From Psychroserpens luteus (lineage in GTDB: Bacteria; Bacteroidota; Bacteroidia; Flavobacteriales; Flavobacteriaceae), in NCBI RefSeq assembly GCF_015319355.1, contig NZ_JADILU010000003.1, positions 558,001 to 622,000 on the forward strand: a stretch of DNA of 64,000 nt, given 5' to 3'. Positions 54,634-62,871 of this stretch are shown here, piece after piece. Below the pieces are notes generated by a model. The model was not told where the DNA came from. It was given only the letters and a program-made list of their open reading frames with translations, and ran no database searches. The position numbers were made by a program, and so were the translations under genes. How positions within the stretch are numbered: position 1 is the stretch's first letter; the number at the start of each line of letters is the position of its first letter.

Positions 54634-57042
54634 ATGATTGTAAATACAGAATTAGAAAATAAAGGAAATTTAGTTCCTTCAAAAATAATAAACTTCAAAA
54701 AAGACGTTGACACGCTCTATTTTTCAACAGAAAATAATGTAGTGCTACAACTCACAGTACTACGTGATAGTGTCTTACGATTTAGATATACAACAACTGG
54801 TACTTTTGAAAATGATTTTTCTTATGCAATCACAAAATATGCGAGTACTGGTTACAATCATTTAGAAATAGAAGAATCTAAAACAGATTATATAATTACC
54901 ACAAATAAATTAATTTGTCACATTTCAAAAGACAATTTAAGGGTTAAATTATATGATGCTGTAGACAATGTTTTAATCAGTGAAGATGAAACTGGTTTTC
55001 ATTGGGAGGAAAGTTACCAATACGGTGGAAACATTGTTAAAATGAGTAAGGTTTCTAAAGATGGTGAAAGTTTTTATGGTCTTGGAGATAAACCTAGTCA
55101 CCCAAATTTAAAAGGAAAACGCTTTGAGAATTGGGTAACAGATTCTTATGCCTACGGAAAAGATTCAGATCCAATTTATAAATCTATTCCATTTTACACA
55201 GGCTTACATAACTCTAAAGCCTACGGAATTTTCTTTGATAACACTTTTAGATCGTTCTTTGATTTTGCTCATGAACGTCGTAACGTGACCAGTTTTTGGG
55301 CGCAAGGAGGTGAGATGAACTACTATTTTATCTATGGTCCTAAAATGACCGAAGTTGTAGAAAGCTATACTGATCTTACAGGAAAACCACACCTATTACC
55401 ACCACTTTGGGCTTTAGGATTTCACCAATGTAAATGGAGTTATTATCCGGAGTCAAAAGTAAAGGAAGTCACCTCTAAGTTTAGAGATTTAAAAATACCT
55501 TGTGATGCGATTTATTTAGATATTGATTACATGGAAGGATTCCGTTGTTTTACTTGGAACAAAGAGTATTTTCCAGATCCAAAACGTATGGTTAAGGAAT
55601 TAGCAGACGACGGATTCAAAACCGTAGCCATCATAGATCCAGGAATTAAAATTGATCATGAATATTCTGTTTTTAAAGAAGCTTTAGATAAAGACTATTT
55701 CTGTAAACGTGCAGATGGTCCATATATGAAAGGTAAAGTTTGGCCTGGAGAATGTTATTTCCCAGATTATACAAAACCAGAGGTTAGAGAATGGTGGTCT
55801 GGATTATTTAAAGAATTAATAGAAGATATTGGTGTAAAAGGTGTTTGGAATGACATGAATGAACCTGCTGTTATGGAGGTTCCTAATAAAACATTTCCAG
55901 ATGATGTACGTCACGATTATGATGGGAATCCTTGTAGCCATAGAAAAGCACATAATATCTACGGAATGCAGATGGCAAGAGCCACATATCAAGGGCTTAA
56001 AAAGTTTGCATATCCTAAACGACCATTTGTAATTACACGTTCGGCATATTCAGGAACACAACGTTATACGTCAACCTGGACGGGTGATAACGTCGCAACT
56101 TGGGAACATTTATGGATTGCTAATGTACAAGCACAACGTATGGCAATGTCTGGATTTAGTTTTGCAGGAAGTGATATTGGAGGATTTGCAGAGCAACCAC
56201 AAGGCGAATTATTTACGCGTTGGATTCAGTTAGGTATCTTTCATCCGTTTTTTAGAGTACACTCTTCTGGAGATCATGGCGATCAAGAACCTTGGACATT
56301 TGGTAAAGAAGTCACAGATATTGTTAGAAAATTTATTGAAATTAGATATCAACTTTTACCATATTTATATACATGCTTTTGGAAATATGTTGAAGATGGA
56401 ACACCAATATTAAATTCATTGGTGCTTTATGATCAAGAAGATGTACAAACACATTACAGAACAGATGAGTTCGTGTTTGGTAACCAGATATTAGCTTGTC
56501 CAATTCTAGAACAGAATGCAAAAGGAAGACGTATGTATTTCCCAAAAGGAAACTGGTATGATTTCTGGAGCGATGAAATTGTAAAAGGTGGACGAGAATT
56601 GTGGGTAGACTCAGATTTAGATAGTATGCCAATTTTTGTAAAAGAAGGAGCCATCATTCCGAAGTACCCAATACAACAATATGTAGGAGAGAAAAAGATC
56701 GAAACTGTGGTGCTAGACGTATATTATAAAGAAGGAAAAGAGAAATCTCAATTGTTTGATGATGCTCATGATGGTTATGATTATACAAAAGGACGTTATA
56801 GTTTGCGTACTTTAAAACTAACAGGGAAACCAAATGAGTTAATTATTCAGCAACATAAAGAAGGAAAATTTGATGCTAGTTATGAAACCTTTGAAATTAA
56901 AATTCATGGATTGCCTTTTGAAATTTCTGAAATTCAAGTAGATAACGTTGTCATTCCTTTAGAACGTATTGAAACAAACGGAATTTCAACAATGATAATC
57001 AATAAAGAATTTTCAGAATTACATCTTATTGGAACCTTATAA
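54634..57042 (+). CDS. Glycoside hydrolase family 31 alpha-glucosidase
   Basis: The 802-residue protein has no signal peptide and is predicted cytoplasmic. It has an N-terminal beta-sandwich (FYGLGDKPSHPNLKGKRFEN), then the GH31 barrel with the nucleophile Asp407 in KGVWNDMNEPAV, SGFSFAGSDIGGFAEQ and FFRVHSSGDHGDQEPW. Beta-sheet domains close it (HDGYDYTKGRYSLRTL). It should release glucose from alpha-linked ends of glucans or maltose. It follows the GlgE operon after a terminator and 132 bp, so it is probably separately transcribed but metabolically linked. Confidence 0.9.
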   Translation: MIVNTELENKGNLVPSKIINFKKDVDTLYFSTENNVVLQLTVLRDSVLRFRYTTTGTFENDFSYAITKYASTGYNHLEIEESKTDYIITTNKLICHISKDNLRVKLYDAVDNVLISEDETGFHWEESYQYGGNIVKMSKVSKDGESFYGLGDKPSHPNLKGKRFENWVTDSYAYGKDSDPIYKSIPFYTGLHNSKAYGIFFDNTFRSFFDFAHERRNVTSFWAQGGEMNYYFIYGPKMTEVVESYTDLTGKPHLLPPLWALGFHQCKWSYYPESKVKEVTSKFRDLKIPCDAIYLDIDYMEGFRCFTWNKEYFPDPKRMVKELADDGFKTVAIIDPGIKIDHEYSVFKEALDKDYFCKRADGPYMKGKVWPGECYFPDYTKPEVREWWSGLFKELIEDIGVKGVWNDMNEPAVMEVPNKTFPDDVRHDYDGNPCSHRKAHNIYGMQMARATYQGLKKFAYPKRPFVITRSAYSGTQRYTSTWTGDNVATWEHLWIANVQAQRMAMSGFSFAGSDIGGFAEQPQGELFTRWIQLGIFHPFFRVHSSGDHGDQEPWTFGKEVTDIVRKFIEIRYQLLPYLYTCFWKYVEDGTPILNSLVLYDQEDVQTHYRTDEFVFGNQILACPILEQNAKGRRMYFPKGNWYDFWSDEIVKGGRELWVDSDLDSMPIFVKEGAIIPKYPIQQYVGEKKIETVVLDVYYKEGKEKSQLFDDAHDGYDYTKGRYSLRTLKLTGKPNELIIQQHKEGKFDASYETFEIKIHGLPFEISEIQVDNVVIPLERIETNGISTMIINKEFSELHLIGTL

Positions 57043-57145
57043 TTGAAATTATATTCGTTTCAAATGTGACAAAATTATAATGTATTGTGTCAAAGTAAAT
57101 AGAATCATTTTGTAAATTTAGCTAACACATTAAAAACGATTAAAT

Positions 57146-57976
57146 ATGAATATTAAAAATAAAATTGTAGCTGTAGGGATCATAGCATTATTTCTATCCT
57201 GTACTACAAACCCATTTACAGGAAATAAAACGTTGGCATTGGTGTCTAATTCAGAGTTGTTTCCTACTGCATTTGCACAGTATGATGAGTTTTTGACAGA
57301 AAACAAAGTCATTACAGGAACTTCTGATGCAGAAATGATAAAGAGAGTTGGTCAGCGAATTGCTGTAGCAGCAGAACGTTGGTTAAATGCAAATGGTCAT
57401 CAAGGTTATTTAGATGATTACAAATGGGAATATAACCTTGTAAACGATAATACAGTTAATGCTTGGTGTATGCCAGGAGGTAAAATAGTTTTCTATACAG
57501 GGATTTTACCAATTGCTCAAAATGAAACAGGTATTGCAGCAATTATGGGACACGAGGTTGCACATGCACTTGCAAATCACGGACAGCAACGTATGAGTGC
57601 TGGTATGTTACAACAAATTGGTGCAGTTGCAGGTAATGTGGCCATAAAAGATGAGCAAACGAGAAATATATTTAACCAAGCCTATGGTGTAGGAAGTCAG
57701 GTAGGTGTGATGTTGCCTTTTAGTAGAAGTCATGAAACACAATCTGATGAAATAGGGTTGTATTTAATGGCAATTGCTGGTTATAATCCTGCTGAAGCAG
57801 CAGAGTTATGGAAACGTATGAAAGCCAATAGTGGAGGAGAAGCTCCACAAGAATTTTTAAGTACACATCCATCTAATGATACAAGAATTAAGAATCTTAC
57901 GGAATGGGCTCCTAAAGCAGTTGCTGAAGCCAAAAAGTTCGGTGTAGATTCATTTAGACCTTTAGGTAACTTTTAA
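57146..57976 (+). CDS. M48 family metallopeptidase, lipoprotein
   Basis: The 276-residue protein has a lipoprotein signal (KIVAVGIIALFLSCTTNPFTG) with Cys19 as the lipidation site. The peptidase domain has the zinc motif in IMGHEVAHALANHGQQRM near residue 136 and a third ligand in SHETQSDEIGLYLMAIAGY. This is the LoiP/BepA-like, outer-membrane-associated group of M48, involved in envelope protein quality control. It ends at the terminator at 58016. Confidence 0.9.
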   Translation: MNIKNKIVAVGIIALFLSCTTNPFTGNKTLALVSNSELFPTAFAQYDEFLTENKVITGTSDAEMIKRVGQRIAVAAERWLNANGHQGYLDDYKWEYNLVNDNTVNAWCMPGGKIVFYTGILPIAQNETGIAAIMGHEVAHALANHGQQRMSAGMLQQIGAVAGNVAIKDEQTRNIFNQAYGVGSQVGVMLPFSRSHETQSDEIGLYLMAIAGYNPAEAAELWKRMKANSGGEAPQEFLSTHPSNDTRIKNLTEWAPKAVAEAKKFGVDSFRPLGNF

Positions 57977-58015
57977 TTGAATCACTTGTAAAGCATAAAA
58001 TTTATAGTAATTTCG

Positions 58016-58044
58016 AAGCTGTCCAACTAAGGGCAGCTTTTTTT
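58016..58044 (+). terminator. Intrinsic terminator after the M48 gene
   Basis: Arms AAGCTGTCC and GGGCAGCTT (one T-G wobble) around AACTAA, then T residues. It lies 12 bp before the next start. Confidence 0.83.
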
Positions 58045-58055
58045 ATTTCCTAACT

Positions 58056-59435
58056 ATGGCAAACCTCAAAAAAGGTAGCAAGAAACTTCTCAATGCTTGG
58101 GCATTTTACGATTGGGCGAATTCAGTATATACCCTAACGATAGCTTCTTCTATATTTCCTATATTTTATTCTGCATTATTTATTTCAGAAATTAAAACTG
58201 TTGAAGCTTTTGGAATGGTTTTTAAAAGCACAGCTTTAATTACTTATGTTACTGCATTTACTTTTTTGGTAGTTACTTTTACATCACCTATACTTTCTGG
58301 CATTGCAGATTATGTTGGTAATAAGAAGAGTTTTATGAAATTCTTTTGTTACGTTGGAGGAGCAGGATGTATTGGTTTATATTGGTTTAACTTAGAACAT
58401 ATTCATGTAAGTTTATTGTTTTATTTCATGGGTTTGATTGGGTATTGGGGAAGTTTAGTGTTTTATAATTCGTATTTGCCAGATATCGCTTTTCCTGAGC
58501 AACAAGATCGCATTAGTGCTAAAGGATTTTCTCTTGGTTACTTCGGAAGCGTAATTTTATTACTCTTAAACTTAGCTATGGTTATGAAACCAGATTGGTT
58601 TGGTTTTGATATTAGTATTTCTGAAAACCTTAGAGAAACTGGTACTGAAGCTCAAATTTCCGAAGCATTAAAAACAGCAAGCGAGAATGCTTCAAAAGAA
58701 GCTATGAGAGTTGCTTTTATTACAGTTGGTTTGTGGTGGATTTTGTTTAGCCAATATTCATTTTATGTCTTACCAAAAGGTGTTTCTAATGGACATAAAG
58801 TAACTAAAGATGTAGTGTTTAATGGATTAAAGGAACTACGATTAGTTTGGCTTCAGTTAAAACAAAATTTACGTCTAAAACGATATCTAGTCGCTTTTTT
58901 CGTGTTTAGTATGGCAGTACAAACCATCATGCTTGTCGCTGTATATTTTGGTGAGGAAGAAATTTCATGGGGAAGTTCTGATTCTAAAACACAAGGACTT
59001 ATAGTGAGTATACTTGTTATTCAATTAGTAGCTATTCTTGGTGCATTTTTAACCTCTCGTGCTTCTGCTATCTTCGGAAATATTAAAACGTTGATAGTCG
59101 TCAATTTTATTTGGATGGGACTCTGTTTTTATGCCTATTTTATGGAAACACCTATGCAATTTTATATTGCAGCTGCTTTTGTTGGACTAGTAATGGGAGG
59201 CATACAATCGTTGGCACGTTCTACCTATTCTAAGTTTTTACCTGATACAGAAGATACCACGTCTTATTTTAGCTTTTTTGATGTCGCAGAGAAAATCGGT
59301 ATCGTAATAGGTATGGTTATCTTTGCAACAATTGATCAAATTACGGGTAGTATGCGTAATGCTATTCTATTTCTATTCGTTTTCTTCTTAATAGGTATTG
59401 TTTTACTATTTAGAGTTCCTAAGGAAGCTAATTAA
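58056..59435 (+). CDS. MFS transporter, UMF1/Atg22-like
   Basis: The 459-residue protein has about 12 membrane helices. It starts with the UMF1 signature WAFYDWANSVYTLTIASSIFP, then SGIADYVGNKKSFMKFFCY near residue 84, a large central loop and a second half with GLVMGGIQSLARSTYSKFLP near 380. These proteins, related to the yeast vacuolar effluxer Atg22, are thought to export amino acids or other solutes; the substrate is unknown. The next gene's -7 box overlaps the region just after its stop. Confidence 0.88.
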   Translation: MANLKKGSKKLLNAWAFYDWANSVYTLTIASSIFPIFYSALFISEIKTVEAFGMVFKSTALITYVTAFTFLVVTFTSPILSGIADYVGNKKSFMKFFCYVGGAGCIGLYWFNLEHIHVSLLFYFMGLIGYWGSLVFYNSYLPDIAFPEQQDRISAKGFSLGYFGSVILLLLNLAMVMKPDWFGFDISISENLRETGTEAQISEALKTASENASKEAMRVAFITVGLWWILFSQYSFYVLPKGVSNGHKVTKDVVFNGLKELRLVWLQLKQNLRLKRYLVAFFVFSMAVQTIMLVAVYFGEEEISWGSSDSKTQGLIVSILVIQLVAILGAFLTSRASAIFGNIKTLIVVNFIWMGLCFYAYFMETPMQFYIAAAFVGLVMGGIQSLARSTYSKFLPDTEDTTSYFSFFDVAEKIGIVIGMVIFATIDQITGSMRNAILFLFVFFLIGIVLLFRVPKEAN

Positions 59436-59440
59436 ATTTG

Positions 59441-59448
59441 TATATTTG
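59441..59448 (+). promoter_or_regulatory. Candidate -7 box for the 59476 gene
   Basis: TATATTTG matches TAnnTTTG exactly and lies 27 bp before the start. No -33 TTG at the expected spacing. Confidence 0.4.
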
Positions 59449-59475
59449 TAGGATAAAACTCTAAAAAATATAATA

Positions 59476-60378
59476 ATGAAACAATTTAAATTACTTTTTG
59501 CTCTTTTAATAGTCACTTCGATGACGTTTTTTCAATCATGTAGTGACTCCGATGATTCTAATAATGGTGAAGCTGCTGGTGCTTTTCAGGTAGATTTTGA
59601 TGGACAAACTTATGTTGCCGATGTTGTTAGTGCTACAATTACAGATAATAATCTTAATATCACAGGTTTAAGAGGTGCAAATGGTGAAAACATCGTATTA
59701 ACAATATTTGGAACTTCAGTAGGAACATATCAACTAGGAGTTGTTAGTAATCAAACACAAGTTAATGGTGCAGCGTATATTGAACCTAACAATACTGGAT
59801 CAGGTGTTTTTGTAGCTCAAACAGACGGTATTGAATCACAAGGAGAATTAATAATTACTGCAATTGATGAAGTGAATTTAACAATGACTGGTACTTTCAG
59901 TTTTACTGGATATAATCCAAATACAGATGAAGTAAAAGAATTCACTAATGGTATTTTTAATCAAATTACTTATAGTGACGGATTAGTAAGCGTTGGTGAT
60001 AATACGTTCTTTGCAAATGTTGATGGCACAGAATTTGTCGAAGATCTTGTAGCTGGTACTAGTTTAAATACTGGTGGAATGTCAACTATAGCTATTTCTG
60101 CAACAAAAAATAGTAATGAAACTATTGGTTTGTATTTTGATGCCGATGTTGCTCCAGGAACTTATGATTTTGGTGGATTTGGTGGTACACCACTTGCTCA
60201 ATATAATTTAAGCTCTTCAGAGTTTACTATTGGAGATGGTACATTCACAATTTCATCACATGATATTGAAAATAAACGTATTATTGGCACTTTTGAATTC
60301 ACAGCGAGTGATCCATTTGGTGGTAGTTCTACTACTTATGAAATTACAGAAGGGAGTTTCGATGTGACATATTTCTAA
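59476..60378 (+). CDS. Lipoprotein with two DUF6252-like domains
   Basis: The 300-residue protein has a lipoprotein signal (LFALLIVTSMTFFQSCSDSD) with Cys22 as the lipidation site. Two similar beta-rich domains follow. One spans about residues 36-160 (AFQVDFDGQTYVADVVSATI to GTFSFTGYNPNTDEVKEFTNG) and one about 170-300 (DNTFFANVDGTEFVEDLVAG to GTFEFTASDPFGGSSTTYE). Each ends in a GTFxFTxxxP element, so the gene likely arose by internal duplication. The role is unknown. A terminator follows at 60407. Confidence 0.75.
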   Translation: MKQFKLLFALLIVTSMTFFQSCSDSDDSNNGEAAGAFQVDFDGQTYVADVVSATITDNNLNITGLRGANGENIVLTIFGTSVGTYQLGVVSNQTQVNGAAYIEPNNTGSGVFVAQTDGIESQGELIITAIDEVNLTMTGTFSFTGYNPNTDEVKEFTNGIFNQITYSDGLVSVGDNTFFANVDGTEFVEDLVAGTSLNTGGMSTIAISATKNSNETIGLYFDADVAPGTYDFGGFGGTPLAQYNLSSSEFTIGDGTFTISSHDIENKRIIGTFEFTASDPFGGSSTTYEITEGSFDVTYF

Positions 60379-60406
60379 ATAAAAAGCTAAATCTTAAAAG
60401 TATTTT

Positions 60407-60447
60407 AAAGCCACTATTTAAATTTAAATAGTGGCTTTAATTTTTTT
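60407..60447 (+). terminator. Terminator after the DUF6252-like gene
   Basis: A 32-bp perfect palindrome: AAAGCCACTATTTAAA and its complement TTTAAATAGTGGCTTT, then a T run. The GCCACTA core recurs in the terminator at 61455. Confidence 0.88.
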
Positions 60448-60475
60448 GCTTATTCAGAAATAACGAATTAATTAG

Positions 60476-60483
60476 TATGTTTG
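60476..60483 (+). promoter_or_regulatory. Candidate -7 box that favours the 60507 start
   Basis: TATGTTTG matches TAnnTTTG exactly. It overlaps the upstream in-frame ATG at 60477, so transcription would begin after that codon. This supports translation from the ATG at 60507. Confidence 0.45.
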
Positions 60484-60506
60484 TACAAACCCAATTTGAA
60501 ATTATT

Positions 60507-61433
60507 ATGAAAAAGTTATTTGCACTTTTATTATGTACAGCAGTTTTAACGTTTGTGTCTTGTGAAAATGAACCTTTAGAGGGAGATTTTGTAACAGGCG
60601 GAACAACTTGTGAAACTGCAGTTGCTAACACAGCACAAGCTGCCTTGAATTTTATAGGCGTCAATGATGATAATTATATGCAATTATGTATTGCATATCG
60701 TAGTGCTTTGCAAACTCAAATTCAAGCATGTGGTGATACAGATGGTAGTTTGCAAGCTGCAGTAAATGCTTTAGGTGATTGTAGTGAAGTTGTAGAAAGT
60801 AATTGTGAAGATGCAACATCAGCTGTAGCTTCGGCTCAAGTCGCTTTTGAAAGTGCTACTGATGATAATTACTCAAGTTCATGTAATGTTTATAGAGCAA
60901 CTTTAGAAAATCAAATCGTGCAATGTGGAGATGAAGATGGTAGCATACAAGCTGCAATAGACGCTTTAGGAGATTGTACAATTGATATTCAAGAACCAAC
61001 TGAAGTTGAAGGAACTTGGTTGTTAACTGCTTGGATTGGAACAGAGGCAATTGATTTAAATGGAGATGGAACAGAAAGTATTAATTTCTTAGATGAAATG
61101 GACTGTTATGAGAATGAAACTATTGTTTTTAATGCAGATGGAACTGGAGTTACTATGAGTACGTCTTATGCTTCCTTTAATTTTGAAATTGAAGTTGGTA
61201 CCACGAATGAATATACGTATACGATTACATGTGATCTAGAAGATGAAAACTTAAATTTCACATGGTCTCAAAATGGGAATATTGTGTCAACAAGTGACGG
61301 TACTGATACGACAGATTTAACCCTAAATGGAAATCAATTATCAATATTTGTTCCTGAAGGGTTTGTTGCATTTAGCTCAGATTTTACAGCAACTACAACT
61401 CAAGATTTAACGTTCGTTTACACAAAGCAATAA
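60507..61433 (+). CDS. Lipoprotein with two Cys-rich repeats and a lipocalin-like domain
   Basis: From ATG 60507 the 308-residue protein has a lipoprotein signal (MKKLFALLLCTAVLTFVSCE). Residues about 30-150 hold two tandem repeats of about 58-60 residues with matching cysteines: each starts C-(E)-(T/D)-A, has DDNY and a CxxYRxxLxxQI segment, then CGDxDGS, and ends ALGDC. The C-terminal 140 residues resemble lipocalin-like extracellular domains (GTWLLTAWIG to IFVPEGFVAF). The repeats may be four-helix modules joined by disulfides. Function is unknown. Confidence 0.75.
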   Translation: MKKLFALLLCTAVLTFVSCENEPLEGDFVTGGTTCETAVANTAQAALNFIGVNDDNYMQLCIAYRSALQTQIQACGDTDGSLQAAVNALGDCSEVVESNCEDATSAVASAQVAFESATDDNYSSSCNVYRATLENQIVQCGDEDGSIQAAIDALGDCTIDIQEPTEVEGTWLLTAWIGTEAIDLNGDGTESINFLDEMDCYENETIVFNADGTGVTMSTSYASFNFEIEVGTTNEYTYTITCDLEDENLNFTWSQNGNIVSTSDGTDTTDLTLNGNQLSIFVPEGFVAFSSDFTATTTQDLTFVYTKQ

Positions 61434-61454
61434 ATTTTTTTCTTCGGAAAAAAT

Positions 61455-61490
61455 AAAGCCACTAACTGTTTTGTTAGTGGCTTTTATTTT
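61455..61490. terminator. Bidirectional terminator between the 60507 gene and the HExxH lipoprotein gene
   Basis: Arms AAAGCCACTAAC and GTTAGTGGCTTT with a TGTTTT loop; runs of A and T flank both sides. It lies between convergent genes. Confidence 0.88.
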
Positions 61491-62788
61491 TAGTTATCTG
61501 TTGTTTGAAATTCAATTAAATAAGGTTTCAAACGAATGCCATTTTCTAATCTAAAATTAGACACAATCATTTGATATTGCTTATTTGGTTCTAACATCAT
61601 ATTAAAAGTGTAAGATTGATTTTTATTAGTCCACACTCTACTATTATTATCAACATTTGGATATTTTGTTTTGCCTAAAGGTCCAAAATCCAATGCACTA
61701 TGAATTCCGTTTAATACTTCAGAAAAATTAATAGTCATTATATTAATAGTTGGAGATACAGTTGTGCTTCCATTTTTGAATTCAGATATACTAATAACTT
61801 TAGGTCTTTTGAGCTCATAATCATTTTTGATATCTGCTAATGATTTTGGTAAAAACCTTGAAGCATCAACAATGCGAGCAATTTCTTTTTCGTTATAAAA
61901 GTCTAACTCGATTAAATCTTTAATTGCTTTTATTTTATCATTACATAAATTGTAATAGCGTTCACTAATCTCATAACCTATATAATATCCTAAATCTCTT
62001 TCTTTTAGTTCGTTTCGGTTTTCTCCCCAAAGCCAATTGTAATTATTCTCTGGAGCATACAAATCTTCAATAAATTTATTTACGACAGCTTCATTGTTTT
62101 CTTTTCCATAAGCAAGTGCAGGAGTATTTGATTTTTGTTCTGTAACTTTACATGAAATAAATTCTGCAATCCCTTCATAAAGGCACATCGATAATAGATT
62201 TTCAACTATTTCTGTTTGTTGTGTATGGACGTATTCATGTGTGCATAATAAAGGTAGATTTTCTAGAGGTTTAAAATCTTTATAATAAGGTTGTCTCCAT
62301 TCTGGTAGCTCGCTAACATTTGTACTATCATTTCCTAAAGTGAGTTCGCTACCTATTAAGACATTATTCCATTTTGCAGTTCCTCCAGTTCTAAATACAC
62401 CAACAGTGAAATAAATAGTAGAAGGTTTTAAATCTGGATACGCAGTTTTTAATTTTTGAATATTCTCACGAATAGCATTTTTGTTTGCATCAATTTTGGA
62501 CATGTTAGGACGAATGGATTTCCAAAATTTCGGATAAGAGTTTATGGCTTCAATATATTCAGCTCTTGAATACCCACGAGCATCTATAATGTCTTTAAGA
62601 CCTTGACTTGCATTTTTAATATAGATGTCTTGTAGGAGCTTATATTGTAATATGGTATCATTAGTTTGTTTTATTTTGTCATAAGCATTCCAAAAATTAT
62701 CAATATCAGTAGTAACAATTTTTTGAATAGGCTCGTTTTTACAACCAAAAATTAATAAAACAATTAGCAAGAATATTAGATGTCTCAT
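61490..62788 (-). CDS. Lipoprotein with HExxH zinc-protease motif (DUF2268/GldB-like)
   Basis: From ATG 62788 the 432-residue protein has a lipoprotein signal (MRHLIFLLIVLLIFGCKN). The longer in-frame ATG at 62824 is disfavoured, because it lies within a hairpin at 62818-62848. It has the metal motif CTHEYVHTQQTEIVE near residue 185 and a downstream acidic residue in CLYEGIAEFIS. The last 100 residues are a beta domain. It resembles DUF2268 putative metalloproteases; relation to the gliding protein GldB is possible but not shown. Confidence 0.75.
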   Translation of the reverse strand: MRHLIFLLIVLLIFGCKNEPIQKIVTTDIDNFWNAYDKIKQTNDTILQYKLLQDIYIKNASQGLKDIIDARGYSRAEYIEAINSYPKFWKSIRPNMSKIDANKNAIRENIQKLKTAYPDLKPSTIYFTVGVFRTGGTAKWNNVLIGSELTLGNDSTNVSELPEWRQPYYKDFKPLENLPLLCTHEYVHTQQTEIVENLLSMCLYEGIAEFISCKVTEQKSNTPALAYGKENNEAVVNKFIEDLYAPENNYNWLWGENRNELKERDLGYYIGYEISERYYNLCNDKIKAIKDLIELDFYNEKEIARIVDASRFLPKSLADIKNDYELKRPKVISISEFKNGSTTVSPTINIMTINFSEVLNGIHSALDFGPLGKTKYPNVDNNSRVWTNKNQSYTFNMMLEPNKQYQMIVSNFRLENGIRLKPYLIEFQTTDN

Positions 62789-62817
62789 AATTTGATTAAT
62801 GGTTAGTTTATATAAAA

Positions 62818-62848
62818 TAGTCACAACTTGAATAATAAATTGTGACTA
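62818..62848 (-). terminator. Terminator-like hairpin after the head GIN gene
   Basis: Arms TAGTCACAA and TTGTGACTA (9 bp), followed on the reverse strand by ATTTTATA. It lies 24 bp past the stop at 62872. Confidence 0.55.
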
Positions 62849-62871
62849 AAGAGTTTAATTGATTGATGATT

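Larger units (their letters stand above)
1275..61449. repeat. Dispersed octamer TTCCGAAG / CTTCGGAA, 31 copies
   Basis: Copies start at 1275, 1429, 3975, 5876, 6889, 8741, 9555, 13681, 14450, 16466, 19773, 19900, 22056, 26765, 28933, 31479, 33297, 33910, 37708, 38330, 39143, 44810, 46922, 47272, 50146, 54281, 56657, 58541, 58658, 59072 and 61442. Eighteen read TTCCGAAG on the forward strand and 13 on the reverse. Composition predicts about one. Many continue GAAGAAA downstream. Confidence 0.75.

Noticed and set aside
62789-62824. The longer start (ATG 62824) for the HExxH lipoprotein
   Set aside because: The extra 12 residues precede a complete lipoprotein signal and the codon sits within a hairpin at 62818-62848 that looks like the end of the upstream transcript.
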